A DNA stretch of 23,326 nucleotides from Bacillota bacterium (GCA_023460155.1 JAEWRF010000170.1:1-23326), one strand, 5' to 3'. Shown: positions 6,738-15,203, counted from the first letter of the stretch. Notes: generated by a model from the letters alone, not told the origin. Translations and numbers: made by a program.

Positions 6738-7562
6738 ATGAATTTAATCGAAATTTTAAAAGCTCTTTTCCTCGGTGTAGTCGAAGGCCTGACCGAATGG
6801 CTGCCGATCAGCAGCACCGGGCACATGATTCTGGTGGATGAGTTCATCCAGCTCAAGGTAACCCCGGCCTTCAAGGAAATGTTCCTCGTCGTGATTCAGT
6901 TCGGGGCGATTCTGGCCGTTGTGGCCCTGTACTTCCGGAAGCTGAACCCCTTCTCCTCCGACAAGACTCCCGGGCAGAAAAAGGCAACGATTTCCCTCTG
7001 GCTGAAGGTTCTCGTGGCCTGCGTTCCCGCCGCAATCATCGGTATTCCGTTCAACGATAAGATCAACGCGATCTTTTACAACTACCTGACCGTCGCGATT
7101 ACATTGATTGTTTACGGCATCCTGTTCATCGTGATTGAGAACCGCAACAAAAACCAGACTCCGAAGATTCGGGATTTCCACCATATGTCCTTCCGCACAG
7201 TGGCATTGATCGGCGTCTTTCAGATTCTTTCCCTGATTCCCGGAACTTCGCGCTCCGGCGCGACCATTCTCGGCGGCATCCTGCTCGGCTGCTCGCGTGA
7301 AATTGCCGCGGAGTTCACCTTTTTCCTTGCAATCCCGGTCATGCTGGGTGCAAGCCTGATCAAGATTTTAAAATTCGGCTTTGCATTTACTCCGATGGAA
7401 GTCGCCATTCTGCTCACCGGAATGATTACCGCGTTCCTGGTTTCCATCGTCGCCATCCGGTTCCTGATGGGATACATCAAAAAGCACGATTTCAAATTCT
7501 TCGGGTATTACCGCATCGTGCTCGGTGTACTCGTTTTACTTTACTTTTTCGTCGTGAAATAA
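6738..7562 (+). CDS. uppP: undecaprenyl-diphosphatase (BacA type)
   Basis: An integral membrane enzyme that dephosphorylates undecaprenyl pyrophosphate so the lipid carrier can be reused for peptidoglycan and other wall polymers; it also gives bacitracin tolerance. Both signature regions are present: VVEGLTEWLPISSTGHM at residues 14-30 with Glu16 and Glu20, and PGTSRSG at 168-174 with the essential Arg172. Seven or eight hydrophobic segments span the 274 residues, the usual length. The ribosome site is weak (GTGAGTG about 10 nt before ATG 6738), the poorest among the well-placed starts here. A near-consensus promoter lies just upstream and a strong terminator follows, so it is monocistronic. 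Confidence 0.96.
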   Translation: MNLIEILKALFLGVVEGLTEWLPISSTGHMILVDEFIQLKVTPAFKEMFLVVIQFGAILAVVALYFRKLNPFSSDKTPGQKKATISLWLKVLVACVPAAIIGIPFNDKINAIFYNYLTVAITLIVYGILFIVIENRNKNQTPKIRDFHHMSFRTVALIGVFQILSLIPGTSRSGATILGGILLGCSREIAAEFTFFLAIPVMLGASLIKILKFGFAFTPMEVAILLTGMITAFLVSIVAIRFLMGYIKKHDFKFFGYYRIVLGVLVLLYFFVVK

Positions 7563-7588
7563 AAGAAGCCCGAAACTTTTCCGGGCAT

Positions 7589-7626
7589 AAAACGGAGGCT
7601 CCCGTGCGGGAGCCTCCGTTTTTTTT
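7589..7626. terminator. bidirectional terminator between uppP and the peptide-transporter operon
   Basis: A 16-bp perfect stem (7589-7604 / 7607-7622, 2-nt loop) followed by eight Ts on the plus strand. A second, weaker GCCCG/CGGGC hairpin precedes it at 7568-7586. The minus-strand operon ends 18 nt to the right and meets the A/T flank in reverse. Confidence 0.93.
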
Positions 7627-7643
7627 GGGACGGCGTTCCGTCC

Positions 7644-8663
7644 CTATTCCATTTTGCCTAAGTTCAGCGGGAAATGACAGGCCACGCAGCGGCCCGGGGC
7701 AATCTCGCACAGAGCTGGCTCCTCCGAGCGGCAGCGGTCCGTGGCGTAAGGGCACCGCGGGCTGAACCGGCAGCCGGCGGGCAGGTCAATCGGGCTGGGC
7801 GGCTCCCCCTCGATCGCGTATTCCCGCGTCTTACGGTCCGGGTTGACCACCGGGGCAGCCTTCATCAGGATATCGGTGTACGGATGCGCCGGAGCGTTGT
7901 AGAGCTCCTCCGTCGGGGCGCTTTCCACAATGCGCCCAAGATACATGACGATCACGCGGTCGGTGATATACCGCACCACACGCAGATCGTGCGAAATAAA
8001 AAGCATCGTCAGGTTGAGCTCGCTCCGCAGATCGATCAGAAGATTGATTACCTGCGCCTGAATCGACACATCCAGCGCCGAAACCGGCTCGTCCGCGATC
8101 AGGAGGCGCGGATGCATGGCCAGCGCGCGCGCAATGCTGATGCGCTGCCTCTGCCCGCCGGAAAACTGCCCGGGATAACGGTCGAGCGCATCCTTCGGCA
8201 GCCCCACCATTTCCAGAAAACGGATGCTCTCCGCCTCCCGCTCGGACCGCTTGCACAGCCTGTGCACGGTCAAAATCTCATAAAGCATCTGCCGGGCGGT
8301 CATGCGCGGGTTCAGGGAGGAATACGGGTCCTGGAACACCATCTGCATCTGGAGGCGCGCCCGGCGCAGGCTGCGCCCCTTCAGCCCGGAAAAATTCGTG
8401 CCGCCGAACAGAATGTCCCCTTTGTCCGGCGCATAAAGGCGGGCCAGTGTTTTGGAAAGGCTGCTTTTACCGCAGCCGCTTTCACCCACCAGACCGAGTG
8501 TTTCCCCCTCGTACACCTCGAAGCTCACGTCGTCTACGGCGCGGACATACTTTTTCGGCTTGCGCTGCGCAACTTCAAAGAGCGTCTGCTTGATCGGGAA
8601 GGCTTTCGAAAGATGGTCAACCGAAAGCAGGGGCGCCCGTTGTTCAGTCTGCGTTTCCGGCAT
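7644..8663 (-). CDS. oligopeptide/dipeptide ABC transporter ATP-binding protein (OppF/DppF type)
   Basis: The second ATPase of the peptide importer; it dimerises with the upstream-encoded ATPase on the inner face of the membrane. The 339-residue protein shows Walker A GESGCGKSS (60-68), signature FSGGQRQR (167-174), Walker B LLIADEP (187-193) and the switch His225. The C-terminal Opp/Dpp extension has Cys298, Cys304, Cys311, Cys319, Cys326, Cys329 and His330; such cysteine-rich tails are usual in this family and in some members bind an iron-sulfur cluster. ATG 8663 has an AAAGGGGGGGA site and lies inside the end of the upstream ATPase gene (20-nt overlap), which couples their translation. It is the last gene of the operon. 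The cargo (peptide, or rarely nickel) is not shown by sequence. Confidence 0.94.
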   Translation of the reverse strand: MPETQTEQRAPLLSVDHLSKAFPIKQTLFEVAQRKPKKYVRAVDDVSFEVYEGETLGLVGESGCGKSSLSKTLARLYAPDKGDILFGGTNFSGLKGRSLRRARLQMQMVFQDPYSSLNPRMTARQMLYEILTVHRLCKRSEREAESIRFLEMVGLPKDALDRYPGQFSGGQRQRISIARALAMHPRLLIADEPVSALDVSIQAQVINLLIDLRSELNLTMLFISHDLRVVRYITDRVIVMYLGRIVESAPTEELYNAPAHPYTDILMKAAPVVNPDRKTREYAIEGEPPSPIDLPAGCRFSPRCPYATDRCRSEEPALCEIAPGRCVACHFPLNLGKME

Positions 8664-9687
8664 GGGAATCCCCCCCTTTCGATGCGGCTTCCAGCTTCAT
8701 TTCCACCTGTTCCATCTTTTCCACACAGTGGCACCGGCTGAAATGGCCGGGTTCCACTTCCCTGAGCTCCGGAAGCTCCTTTGCGCACCGCTCACATTTC
8801 ATGCCGCACCGAGGCTCAAACGGACAGCCCGGCATGGGCACGGAAAGGTCGGGCGGAGAACCCGGAATCGGCGTCAGGCGCTGCGACTTTTCCCCGTTCA
8901 GCGGCAGCGAGTTCATCAGCCCGTAGGTATAGGGGTGGCGTGGGCTGCGGAACAGCGCCGCGTCCTCCGCGATTTCCATAATGCGCCCCGCGTACATGAC
9001 CGCGACCCGGTCGCACATCTGGGAGGCGACGCCGAGGTCGTGCGTCACGATAATCATGCCCATCTGCAGCCGATTCCGCAGATCAAAAAGAAGCCGCATG
9101 ATCTGGTCCTGAATCGTCACGTCCAGCGCCGTCGTCGGCTCATCCGCCAGCAGCAGGTTCGGCTTCGAGGCCAGCGCGATGGCAATCATCGCCCGCTGCC
9201 TCATGCCGCCGCTGAACTGGTGCGGATAGGCCTTCAGCCGGAGCTCCGGGGAGGAAATGCCGCACATGCGCAGAAGCTCGACTGCGCGCTCCTGTTTCTG
9301 CTGCCGGGTCATGCCCGCATCCTTGATGGACTCCATGAGCTGCGAACCGATTGAGGTCACCGGGTTCAGCGTGGTCATCGGCTCCTGAAAGATCATTCCG
9401 ATCTCCCGGCCGCGAATCTTTGAGAGCTCGCGCTTGGTCATTTTTACAAGATCCTGTCCCTTGTAAAGGATGCTTCCGGCAACAATCCTGCCGGGCTCCT
9501 GCACCAGACGGATCAAGGAGCGGCAGGTCGTGCTTTTTCCGCAGCCGCTTTCCCCCACCAGACCGAAGATTTCCCCTTTCCGGACGGAAAACGAAACATC
9601 CTCCACTGACTTTACAATACCGTTTTTATTGGGGAAATAGGTGCACAGGTGCCGCACATCCAACAGGTTTTCATTCTCTTCGCTCAT
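8644..9687 (-). CDS. oligopeptide/dipeptide ABC transporter ATP-binding protein (OppD/DppD type)
   Basis: The first ATPase of the importer. In its 347 residues: Walker A GESGCGKS (45-52), Q-loop near Gln101, signature FSGGMRQR (158-165), Walker B LLLADEP (178-184), switch His216. The C-terminal Opp/Dpp tail carries Cys288, Cys294, Cys298, Cys301, Cys319 and Cys321. Start ATG 9687 is set by AGGAGG (9700-9695) 7 nt upstream; a GTG at 9693 is only 1 nt from that site. The ribosome site overlaps the stop of the permease C gene, so translation is likely coupled. The last 30 residues after the cysteines are polar and charged, longer than I would expect for the family. Confidence 0.94.
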   Translation of the reverse strand: MSEENENLLDVRHLCTYFPNKNGIVKSVEDVSFSVRKGEIFGLVGESGCGKSTTCRSLIRLVQEPGRIVAGSILYKGQDLVKMTKRELSKIRGREIGMIFQEPMTTLNPVTSIGSQLMESIKDAGMTRQQKQERAVELLRMCGISSPELRLKAYPHQFSGGMRQRAMIAIALASKPNLLLADEPTTALDVTIQDQIMRLLFDLRNRLQMGMIIVTHDLGVASQMCDRVAVMYAGRIMEIAEDAALFRSPRHPYTYGLMNSLPLNGEKSQRLTPIPGSPPDLSVPMPGCPFEPRCGMKCERCAKELPELREVEPGHFSRCHCVEKMEQVEMKLEAASKGGDSHAGNAD

Positions 9688-9699
9688 CTGCACCCCTCC

Positions 9700-10530
9700 T
9701 CACCGTTCTTCGCTGCGCAGGACTGCGGTCAGACCCTCGCCCAGCAGACTGAGCGATACCCCCGTGGCGGCAAGCGCAATTCCCGGAAATGTCGTGATCC
9801 ACCACGCGTAGGTCATGAACGGCCGTCCGTCCGATATGATGGCGCCCCATTCCGGCGTGGGCGCCTGAACCCCCAGCCCGAGGAAGCTCATGGAAGCTCC
9901 CATCAGCATGCACATCATGATATCCGAAATTCCGTATACCACCGCGCTGTCGATTACATTCGGCAGGATATGCCGGAACAGGATGCGCGTGTGGGAAAAA
10001 CCCAGCGACTGCGCGGCCATCACGAATTCCGAGTTTTTCTCCACGAGAACCTCGCTGCGCACCAGACGGGCGTACTCCCGCCAGCCGACCATCCAGATGG
10101 CCATATAAAGATTCGAGATGTTCGGCCCGAGGATCGAGACGATCGCGATGACCAGCACGATGAACGGGAAAGCCGTGAACACGTCGAGAATCCGCATGAA
10201 GACCGCATCCACCGCGCCGCCGCAGTACCCGGCGATCAAGCCGATGAGCGTGCCCGTCAGAAACGGTACGATCATCGCAAGGAAGCCGATCTGCAGGTCG
10301 ATTCCCGTGCCGTAAATTACGCGGCTCATGATGTCGCGCCCGAAGTTATCGGTTCCAAAGGGATGGGCACCCCCCGGCGGCTGCATGATGCTGCCCATAC
10401 TCTGGGCCGTGGGGTCGTAATGCGTAAAAAGCTGCGGAAAGACCGCCGCCACCAGGATGAAGGCCATCAGCCCCGCTCCGATATACAGTGAAATATTCCG
10501 TTTCGTCTTAAACAACTGTTTGGTTTTCAT
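9700..10530 (-). CDS. peptide ABC transporter permease (OppC/DppC type)
   Basis: One of the two membrane subunits forming the import channel. It has an N-terminal membrane segment (IGAGLMAFILVAAVFP), a conserved periplasmic loop (PPGGAHPFGTDNFGRDIMSRVIYG, characteristic of DppC), five further hydrophobic segments, and the EAA loop around AQSLGFSHTRILFRHILPN, which docks the ATPases. The start is taken at ATG 10530, 5 nt after AGAAGGTG, giving 276 residues. A GTG at 10569 overlapping the upstream stop (GTGA) is in frame, but would translate the ribosome site itself as Lys-Glu-Gly-Val-Ala. The ATPase D gene follows after 12 nt. Confidence 0.93.
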   Translation of the reverse strand: MKTKQLFKTKRNISLYIGAGLMAFILVAAVFPQLFTHYDPTAQSMGSIMQPPGGAHPFGTDNFGRDIMSRVIYGTGIDLQIGFLAMIVPFLTGTLIGLIAGYCGGAVDAVFMRILDVFTAFPFIVLVIAIVSILGPNISNLYMAIWMVGWREYARLVRSEVLVEKNSEFVMAAQSLGFSHTRILFRHILPNVIDSAVVYGISDIMMCMLMGASMSFLGLGVQAPTPEWGAIISDGRPFMTYAWWITTFPGIALAATGVSLSLLGEGLTAVLRSEER

Positions 10531-10565
10531 GGCAACACCTTCTTTTCTGTCATCGCGGATCTTTG

Positions 10566-11507
10566 TCACTGCAGCTTGACGCGCGGATCCAGCAGCGAAT
10601 AGCAGATATCCGTAATCAGCGTGATGACCAGAACGATCACGGCAAAAATGAAAACCGTTCCCTGAACCACCGCATAGTCGCGCGACATGACCCCGTTCAC
10701 CAGCAGCGAACCCAGCCCCGGCAGGGCGAACACCGTTTCGATGATCACACTCCCGCCGAACATGTAGGCTACGCGCATTGCAAAAAGAGTCACCGTGGAA
10801 ATCATCACATTTTTCAGTATATAGCGTGAACGGATGGCTTTCTGGCTCAGGCCCTTACTGGCCGCGAAGCTGACATAGTCCCTCTTCAGAACCTCCACCA
10901 CCCCGCTCTGGATATTCCGGATCAACAGGGCGATCGTGCCGATGGCGCCCGTCAGCGACGGCAGTACCATCGAATAAATATGCTGCGGCCAGGTATCCCC
11001 CCAGCCGCCGACCGGGAACCAGGCAAGCCGGAGCCCGAACAGCATCAGCAGCAGAATTCCAAACCAGAATTCGGGAAGCGAAAGGAACACCAGCGCGCCC
11101 GTCGTAATGGCCTTCCCCGCCTTGCCGTTCCTGCTGACGCCCGCGATATACCCGAGCGGAATGCTGACGATCAGGGAAAGGAGCGCCGTCATAACCGTGT
11201 AGGTCACGGTCACGACGGAGCGTTCCCGGAACAGCTCCACCACAGGCTTGTTCATCAGCGTCGAATTGCCAAGGTCAAACGTCGCCAGCTGCTTTAAAAA
11301 AATCAGATACTGACTGAAGACCGGTTTGTCCAGCCCCATCTGCCTGTGCATTGCGGCAATCGCCTCCGGCGTCGCCTTTTCACCCAGCAGCGTCGCGGCC
11401 GGATCCCCCGGAATCAGCCGCATTCCCCAGAAGATCACGATCGTGATCACCAGCAGAACCGGGATCATCTGCAGAATGCGCTTAAGTATGTAGTTCACTT
11501 GCTGCAT
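10566..11507 (-). CDS. peptide ABC transporter permease (OppB/DppB type)
   Basis: The first membrane subunit of the importer. It starts MQQVNYILKRILQMIPVLL, the usual DppB opening with an Arg next to the first membrane helix, then FWGMRLIPGDPAATLLG. The EAA loop is seen in DYVSFAASKGLSQKAIRSRYILKN, and the end reads ITDICYSLLDPRVKL, the family's C-terminal signature. The 313 residues are normal. ATG 11507 follows AGGTGA by 4 nt; the upstream in-frame extension to 11555 is Arg/Trp/Pro-rich and unlike the family. It lies 113 nt downstream of the binding-protein gene, the widest gap in the operon; I see no strong terminator there, only small hairpins. Confidence 0.93.
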   Translation of the reverse strand: MQQVNYILKRILQMIPVLLVITIVIFWGMRLIPGDPAATLLGEKATPEAIAAMHRQMGLDKPVFSQYLIFLKQLATFDLGNSTLMNKPVVELFRERSVVTVTYTVMTALLSLIVSIPLGYIAGVSRNGKAGKAITTGALVFLSLPEFWFGILLLMLFGLRLAWFPVGGWGDTWPQHIYSMVLPSLTGAIGTIALLIRNIQSGVVEVLKRDYVSFAASKGLSQKAIRSRYILKNVMISTVTLFAMRVAYMFGGSVIIETVFALPGLGSLLVNGVMSRDYAVVQGTVFIFAVIVLVITLITDICYSLLDPRVKLQ

Positions 11508-11620
11508 TTCTTCACCTGCCAACGGTTGGGGAACCGCCGCCCAGCGCCGGACCATAGTCAGGACACGGCGCGCGGTCAGCGATTCCCTTTTGTTACAAAA
11601 TTACGTTACTGCGGATCGAG

Positions 11621-13240
11621 TCAGGATTTGCTGAGGTTTTCAAAACGATAGTTGCCCAGCGGGGTCTGCACAAAGCCCTGAACGTTGCTGCGCATGGCAA
11701 CCGGGAACGGCACGTAGTAAAGCGGAATCATCGGCATGTCCTGATTCACAAGGGTGAGGGCCTGACCGTAGAGATCCTTGCGCTTGCTTTCATCCATCTC
11801 GGCGCCCGCCTGCTTCGCAAGCTTTTCAGCGGCCTGCTGCTTGTCACCGTTCCAGCCGAGATGCATGCTCTGGGTCATGGAGGCGATGCAGATCAGTTCC
11901 ACCAGTTCGGAGGTATCGCTGATATCGCTGGTCAGAAGAGCCGGCGTAACGTCATATTTGAACGCGTTCTTGTCGGCAGAGCGGGCGGAGTTATCCATCT
12001 GAACAATATCGAGGGTCACGCCCGCCTTTTTCCACTGTTCCTTCAGCATTGTGGCCAGCTGCAGATCCTGTGTGCTGCCGGAATTGATCTTGATGGTGAG
12101 TGACAGGCTGCTCTCGCCGGCCTGCTGCAGAAGCTGCTTTGCCTTATCGACATTGTAATCCGCGGAGGGGATATCGCTCTTGAAGTGCGGTGCGGACGGG
12201 GAAATAAAGGTGTTCGCAACGGTAGCGTTGCCAAAGAATACGGCGTTGATAATATCCTGACGGTTCGTCGCATAGGCGAGTGCCTGACGCACCAGCGGAT
12301 TCTTAAGCTTGTCGTTCTTGTTGTTCAGCGCAATGAAATCCGCCTCGGTGGAAGACACTTTTTTCATGTTGACTCCGGAAACGGATTCCAGCTCCTTGAT
12401 GCGGTTGAACGGGATATCGGTAGCGATGTCGATCTGGCCGGATTCAAGCTGCATGATGCGGGTATTGTCGTCGGCGACCAGATTGAAATCAATTTCCTTC
12501 GTGACCGGCTTGCCTGCCTGCCAGTAGTTTGGATTCGCGACAAAGATCATCTTCTGGCCCTTGTCCCACTCCTTAAGCATATACGGGCCCGTGCCGACCG
12601 GCTTGGTGGAAAGGCCTTTGGTGCCGGCCTGCTCCACATATTTTTTCGGCATGACGCCGCAGGCGAACAGCGAAAGGTCGGAAAGCAGCGCGGCGGTGGG
12701 CTGCTTGACCTTGATGATCACCGTGGTGTCATCCGGAGCCTGAACATCAGTTACATTTTCCAGCATGGATCCCCACGCGCCTTCCTTGGTATCGCGGACA
12801 CGCTTGAGGCTGTAAACCCAGTCCTCCCCGGTAACCGGGGTTCCGTCGGAGAACTTTACGCCCTTGCGCAGATGGAAGGTATAGGTCAGATGATCCGAAC
12901 TGATGTCCCACTTTTCAGCGAGGCATGGCTCTATGGTTTTGCCGTCGTCGCTGCTCTTTACAAGGCCTTCCATCAGCAGATTCATGACCCAGATATCGAC
13001 ATTGTCCGAAGTCATGACCGGATCGAGGTTAATGGAATCCTGTGCTCTGGCAATAACCATTTTGTCGGTCGTCTTCGGGGCCGCGGAAGCCGCGCCTGCC
13101 GCCGCGCCGGAGGAGGCCGCAGCCGTGCCCGCGGCCGCGGGAGAGGCACTTGATCCTCCGCTGCAGGCGGCAGCGGATAACATCATAGCGGCCGCGAGAA
13201 TTGCGCACACCGCTTTTTTCGCTGTTCCCAACTTTTCCAT
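11621..13240 (-). CDS. peptide-binding lipoprotein of an ABC importer (SBP family 5, OppA/DppA type)
   Basis: It captures peptide outside the membrane and hands it to the permease pair. The 539-residue precursor has a lipoprotein signal (MEKLGTAKKAVCAILAAAMMLSAAAC) with lipid-anchoring Cys26, then a Gly/Ser/Ala linker to about residue 56. The mature domain shows the family-5 signature VTGEDWVYSLKRV and KPVGTGPYMLKEW, then ANPNYW. AAAGGAG sits 8 nt before ATG 13240. It is the first gene of the leftward five-gene operon. A 6-bp dyad lies about 110-135 nt upstream; the promoter is not clear (TTGTAA-17-TCTTAT at about 13390-13362 is the best I find). A nickel- or other-ligand role, known in this family, cannot be ruled out. 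Confidence 0.94.
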   Translation of the reverse strand: MEKLGTAKKAVCAILAAAMMLSAAACSGGSSASPAAAGTAAASSGAAAGAASAAPKTTDKMVIARAQDSINLDPVMTSDNVDIWVMNLLMEGLVKSSDDGKTIEPCLAEKWDISSDHLTYTFHLRKGVKFSDGTPVTGEDWVYSLKRVRDTKEGAWGSMLENVTDVQAPDDTTVIIKVKQPTAALLSDLSLFACGVMPKKYVEQAGTKGLSTKPVGTGPYMLKEWDKGQKMIFVANPNYWQAGKPVTKEIDFNLVADDNTRIMQLESGQIDIATDIPFNRIKELESVSGVNMKKVSSTEADFIALNNKNDKLKNPLVRQALAYATNRQDIINAVFFGNATVANTFISPSAPHFKSDIPSADYNVDKAKQLLQQAGESSLSLTIKINSGSTQDLQLATMLKEQWKKAGVTLDIVQMDNSARSADKNAFKYDVTPALLTSDISDTSELVELICIASMTQSMHLGWNGDKQQAAEKLAKQAGAEMDESKRKDLYGQALTLVNQDMPMIPLYYVPFPVAMRSNVQGFVQTPLGNYRFENLSKS

Positions 13241-13350
13241 GTTTTTTACTCCTTTTCATCTCTGTTTATAGAAACCCAACGGCGGCAGTGCCGACGAAGA
13301 GCTTTTGCCGGTTAAAAATTCCCGCCGCTTATTTCAGGAAGGTTTGTTTC

Positions 13351-13374
13351 GGAAATCCATAAGAATTCATTTCC
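13351..13374. promoter_or_regulatory. candidate operator upstream of the peptide-transporter operon
   Basis: GGAAAT (13351-13356) and ATTTCC (13369-13374) form a perfect 6-bp dyad around a central GAATTC. It overlaps the best candidate -10 region of the leftward operon. An adjacent AATTTTGTAATGAAT on the minus strand loosely resembles a CodY box (10 of 15 positions), which is too weak to call. Confidence 0.3.
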
Positions 13375-13421
13375 CCATTCATTACAAAATTCGGTTCTTT
13401 TTCGATTTTCTTCGACAGGCG

Positions 13422-13450
13422 TTGCCCACCGGAAAATGCAACAGTATAAT
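13422..13450 (+). promoter_or_regulatory. sigma-A promoter of the serine hydrolase gene
   Basis: TTGCCC (13422-13427), 17-bp spacer, perfect TATAAT (13445-13450), with a start expected near 13457. Confidence 0.8.
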
Positions 13451-13456
13451 ATCCCT

Positions 13457-13478
13457 TTGAGGGACGGGCGTCCCTCAA
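13457..13478 (+). other. hairpin at the 5' end of the serine hydrolase mRNA
   Basis: TTGAGGGAC (13457-13465) pairs perfectly with GTCCCTCAA (13470-13478) over a GGGC loop. It begins at the predicted transcription start, so the message would carry a 9-bp stem at its very 5' end, which could protect it from decay. A T-rich stretch (CTTTATTTTC) follows 11 nt later, so partial termination is also possible. Confidence 0.6.
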
Positions 13479-13518
13479 GCGGGGCGCTCTTTATTTTCTC
13501 AGAAAGAAGGCAGCATCA

Positions 13519-14991
13519 TTGCAAAACATACTCAGCAAAGAATTCGTTGAAGATGAAATGCGCTACTGGAAGGTTCCCGGTCTTTCCGGCGCCGTGATTC
13601 AGGACGGGGAAACCGTCTTTTCCGGCGGCTGGGGAGTGCGCGGCACTGAAACCGGCGGATCGGTGACGGAACATACGCGCTTCGGAATCGCCTCCTGCTC
13701 CAAATCCATGACCTCCGCCCTGATTGCCATGCTGGTCGACGACGGACTTCTGGACTATGACACCCCGGTTGCGGAGTACATTCCCGGCTTCCGGCTGCTC
13801 GACCCGGTCGCTTCTGCGCAGGTTACCCTGCGCGATATGCTGTGCCACCGCACCGGTCTGGGCGGGCACGACGGCATGTGGCCCGGCTCCATCTCCCGCG
13901 CGGAATTCACGCGGCGGCTGCGTTACCTTGAGCCGAACGCGCCGTTCCGCAGCAAAGGCCAGTACAGCAACACCGTTTATACGCTGATCGGGCATGTGGC
14001 CGAATGTGTCACAGGCAAAACATGGGAAGAGCTGATCCGCGAGCGCATCTTCGCCCCTCTTGCCATGACGGAAAGCAGCTGCTCCATTGAGGAGCTCCGG
14101 GCGGAGCCGGACCATGCGGAGCCTCACTGCGTGCGGGACGGAAAAATTCTTCAGATTCCCACCTGGGATGTAAACCTCGCCGGACCCGCCGCTTCGGTGA
14201 ACTCCAGCGCCGCTGATATGGCCAAATGGCTCAGCATGCAGATTGAGGGCGGCCGTGCGGGGAACCGGCAGCTGATCCGCCCGGAAACATTCGCCCAGAT
14301 GCATCAGCCCCACATTTCCCTGCCTGATTCCGCCGGTACCCTTCCGGGCTTTTCCTCCTGCAATCTCTATGCGCTCGGGTGGCGGACCGGTCAGTACCGA
14401 GGATTTGAAATTCAGAAGCATATGGGCAAAATCGAGGGCTTCAGTTCCATTCAGGCCTATCTGCCCGAAAAGCGAATCGGCGCCGTATTCCTGATGAACC
14501 TCCATACTCCCTCCGTCTACCTCCTTTACACACTTCTGTACACGGTATTCGACCGACTGCTCGGGCTGCCCGGCGCAGACTGGAAAAAGGCGTTCCACCC
14601 GGACGGCGGTCCGACCGAAGCAATGTACCGGGTGAATGACATCGACCTGCTACCCGATCCGCCGGTTCCCGGAACCAGACTTGCCCACAAACCGGAAGAT
14701 TACGCCGGCGTTTACCGGAGCGATGCTTACGGCGGAGCCGAGGTCACATTGAAGGACGGAAGTTTCCGTCTGCGGTTCCGTGATCTGAGGGATCTTCCGA
14801 TGAATCATTACCACTACGACACGTTCAAGGTGGAAGGCGTGAAGGAAGATACCATGACCTATTCCATGCCGCTCACCTTTCTCACCGATCCCGGGACCGG
14901 CGCGGTAAGCAGTTTCCTGTTCCGGCTGGAGCCGCTCGTTGACGCGGTCCTGTTCCGCAGGGTTCCCGGCGATGCCTCTTTTTCCGAATAG
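13519..14991 (+). CDS. SxxK serine hydrolase, beta-lactamase/PBP class C fold, with C-terminal lipocalin-like domain
   Basis: A 490-residue hydrolase with a catalytic domain at about 1-370: S59-C-S-K62 (nucleophile and base), Y149-S-N151 and H301-M-G303. A beta-barrel-like tail at about 390-485 (YAGVYRSDAYGGAEVTLKDG) resembles DUF3471. The start is TTG 13519, 8 nt after AGAAAGAAGG; no signal peptide or membrane segment precedes the domain, so it should act in the cytoplasm. The known relatives include esterases, D-aminopeptidases and beta-lactamase-like peptidases. The gene is divergent from the peptide importer and shares its upstream region, which hints at work on imported peptides. It is monocistronic, with a promoter at 13422-13450 and a terminator after it. 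Confidence 0.88.
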   Translation: MQNILSKEFVEDEMRYWKVPGLSGAVIQDGETVFSGGWGVRGTETGGSVTEHTRFGIASCSKSMTSALIAMLVDDGLLDYDTPVAEYIPGFRLLDPVASAQVTLRDMLCHRTGLGGHDGMWPGSISRAEFTRRLRYLEPNAPFRSKGQYSNTVYTLIGHVAECVTGKTWEELIRERIFAPLAMTESSCSIEELRAEPDHAEPHCVRDGKILQIPTWDVNLAGPAASVNSSAADMAKWLSMQIEGGRAGNRQLIRPETFAQMHQPHISLPDSAGTLPGFSSCNLYALGWRTGQYRGFEIQKHMGKIEGFSSIQAYLPEKRIGAVFLMNLHTPSVYLLYTLLYTVFDRLLGLPGADWKKAFHPDGGPTEAMYRVNDIDLLPDPPVPGTRLAHKPEDYAGVYRSDAYGGAEVTLKDGSFRLRFRDLRDLPMNHYHYDTFKVEGVKEDTMTYSMPLTFLTDPGTGAVSSFLFRLEPLVDAVLFRRVPGDASFSE

Positions 14992-15014
14992 ACCGGGCGA
15001 TCTCCGAAAATAGA

Positions 15015-15056
15015 AAAGGCGCATAGGAAAATGAATTCCTATGCGCCTTTGCATTT
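15015..15056 (+). terminator. terminator after the serine hydrolase gene
   Basis: A 15-bp perfect stem (15015-15029 / 15036-15050) with AAAAGG on the left and CCTTTGCATTTT on the right, 6-nt loop, starting 23 nt after the stop codon. Confidence 0.85.
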
Positions 15057-15203
15057 TGGAATATTTAATCTAAAGTTCCGGACCATGAGGGGGCTTTTCC
15101 GCCTCCCCGGTTTTCCGGGGCTCACGATTAAGACGAAATATAACACGATTGGTAAAAATATGCAAGTGCAGTGCCGCCAAACCTGCAACAGTAAACAAAT
15201 ACC

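Noticed and set aside
7674..8741. 355-codon plus-strand open frame across the OppF-type gene
   Set aside because: It is a mirror of the ATPase gene, which has all Walker and signature motifs. The translation is Arg/His/Gln-rich without a ribosome site.
9855..10110. Dense short inverted and direct repeats in the permease C region that might suggest a mobile element
   Set aside because: They follow from the GC-rich codon use of a conserved permease gene; no transposase, terminal repeats or target duplication is present.
12185..13153. 322-codon plus-strand open frame opposite the peptide-binding protein gene
   Set aside because: The opposite strand encodes an unmistakable lipoprotein of SBP family 5; the antisense frame shows no domain and no start signals.
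13516..14598. 360-codon open frame antisense to the serine hydrolase gene
   Set aside because: The plus-strand frame carries intact SxxK, YxN and HxG motifs, a ribosome site and a promoter. The antisense product is His/Arg/Gly-rich, unlike a folded protein, and arises from the high GC of third positions.
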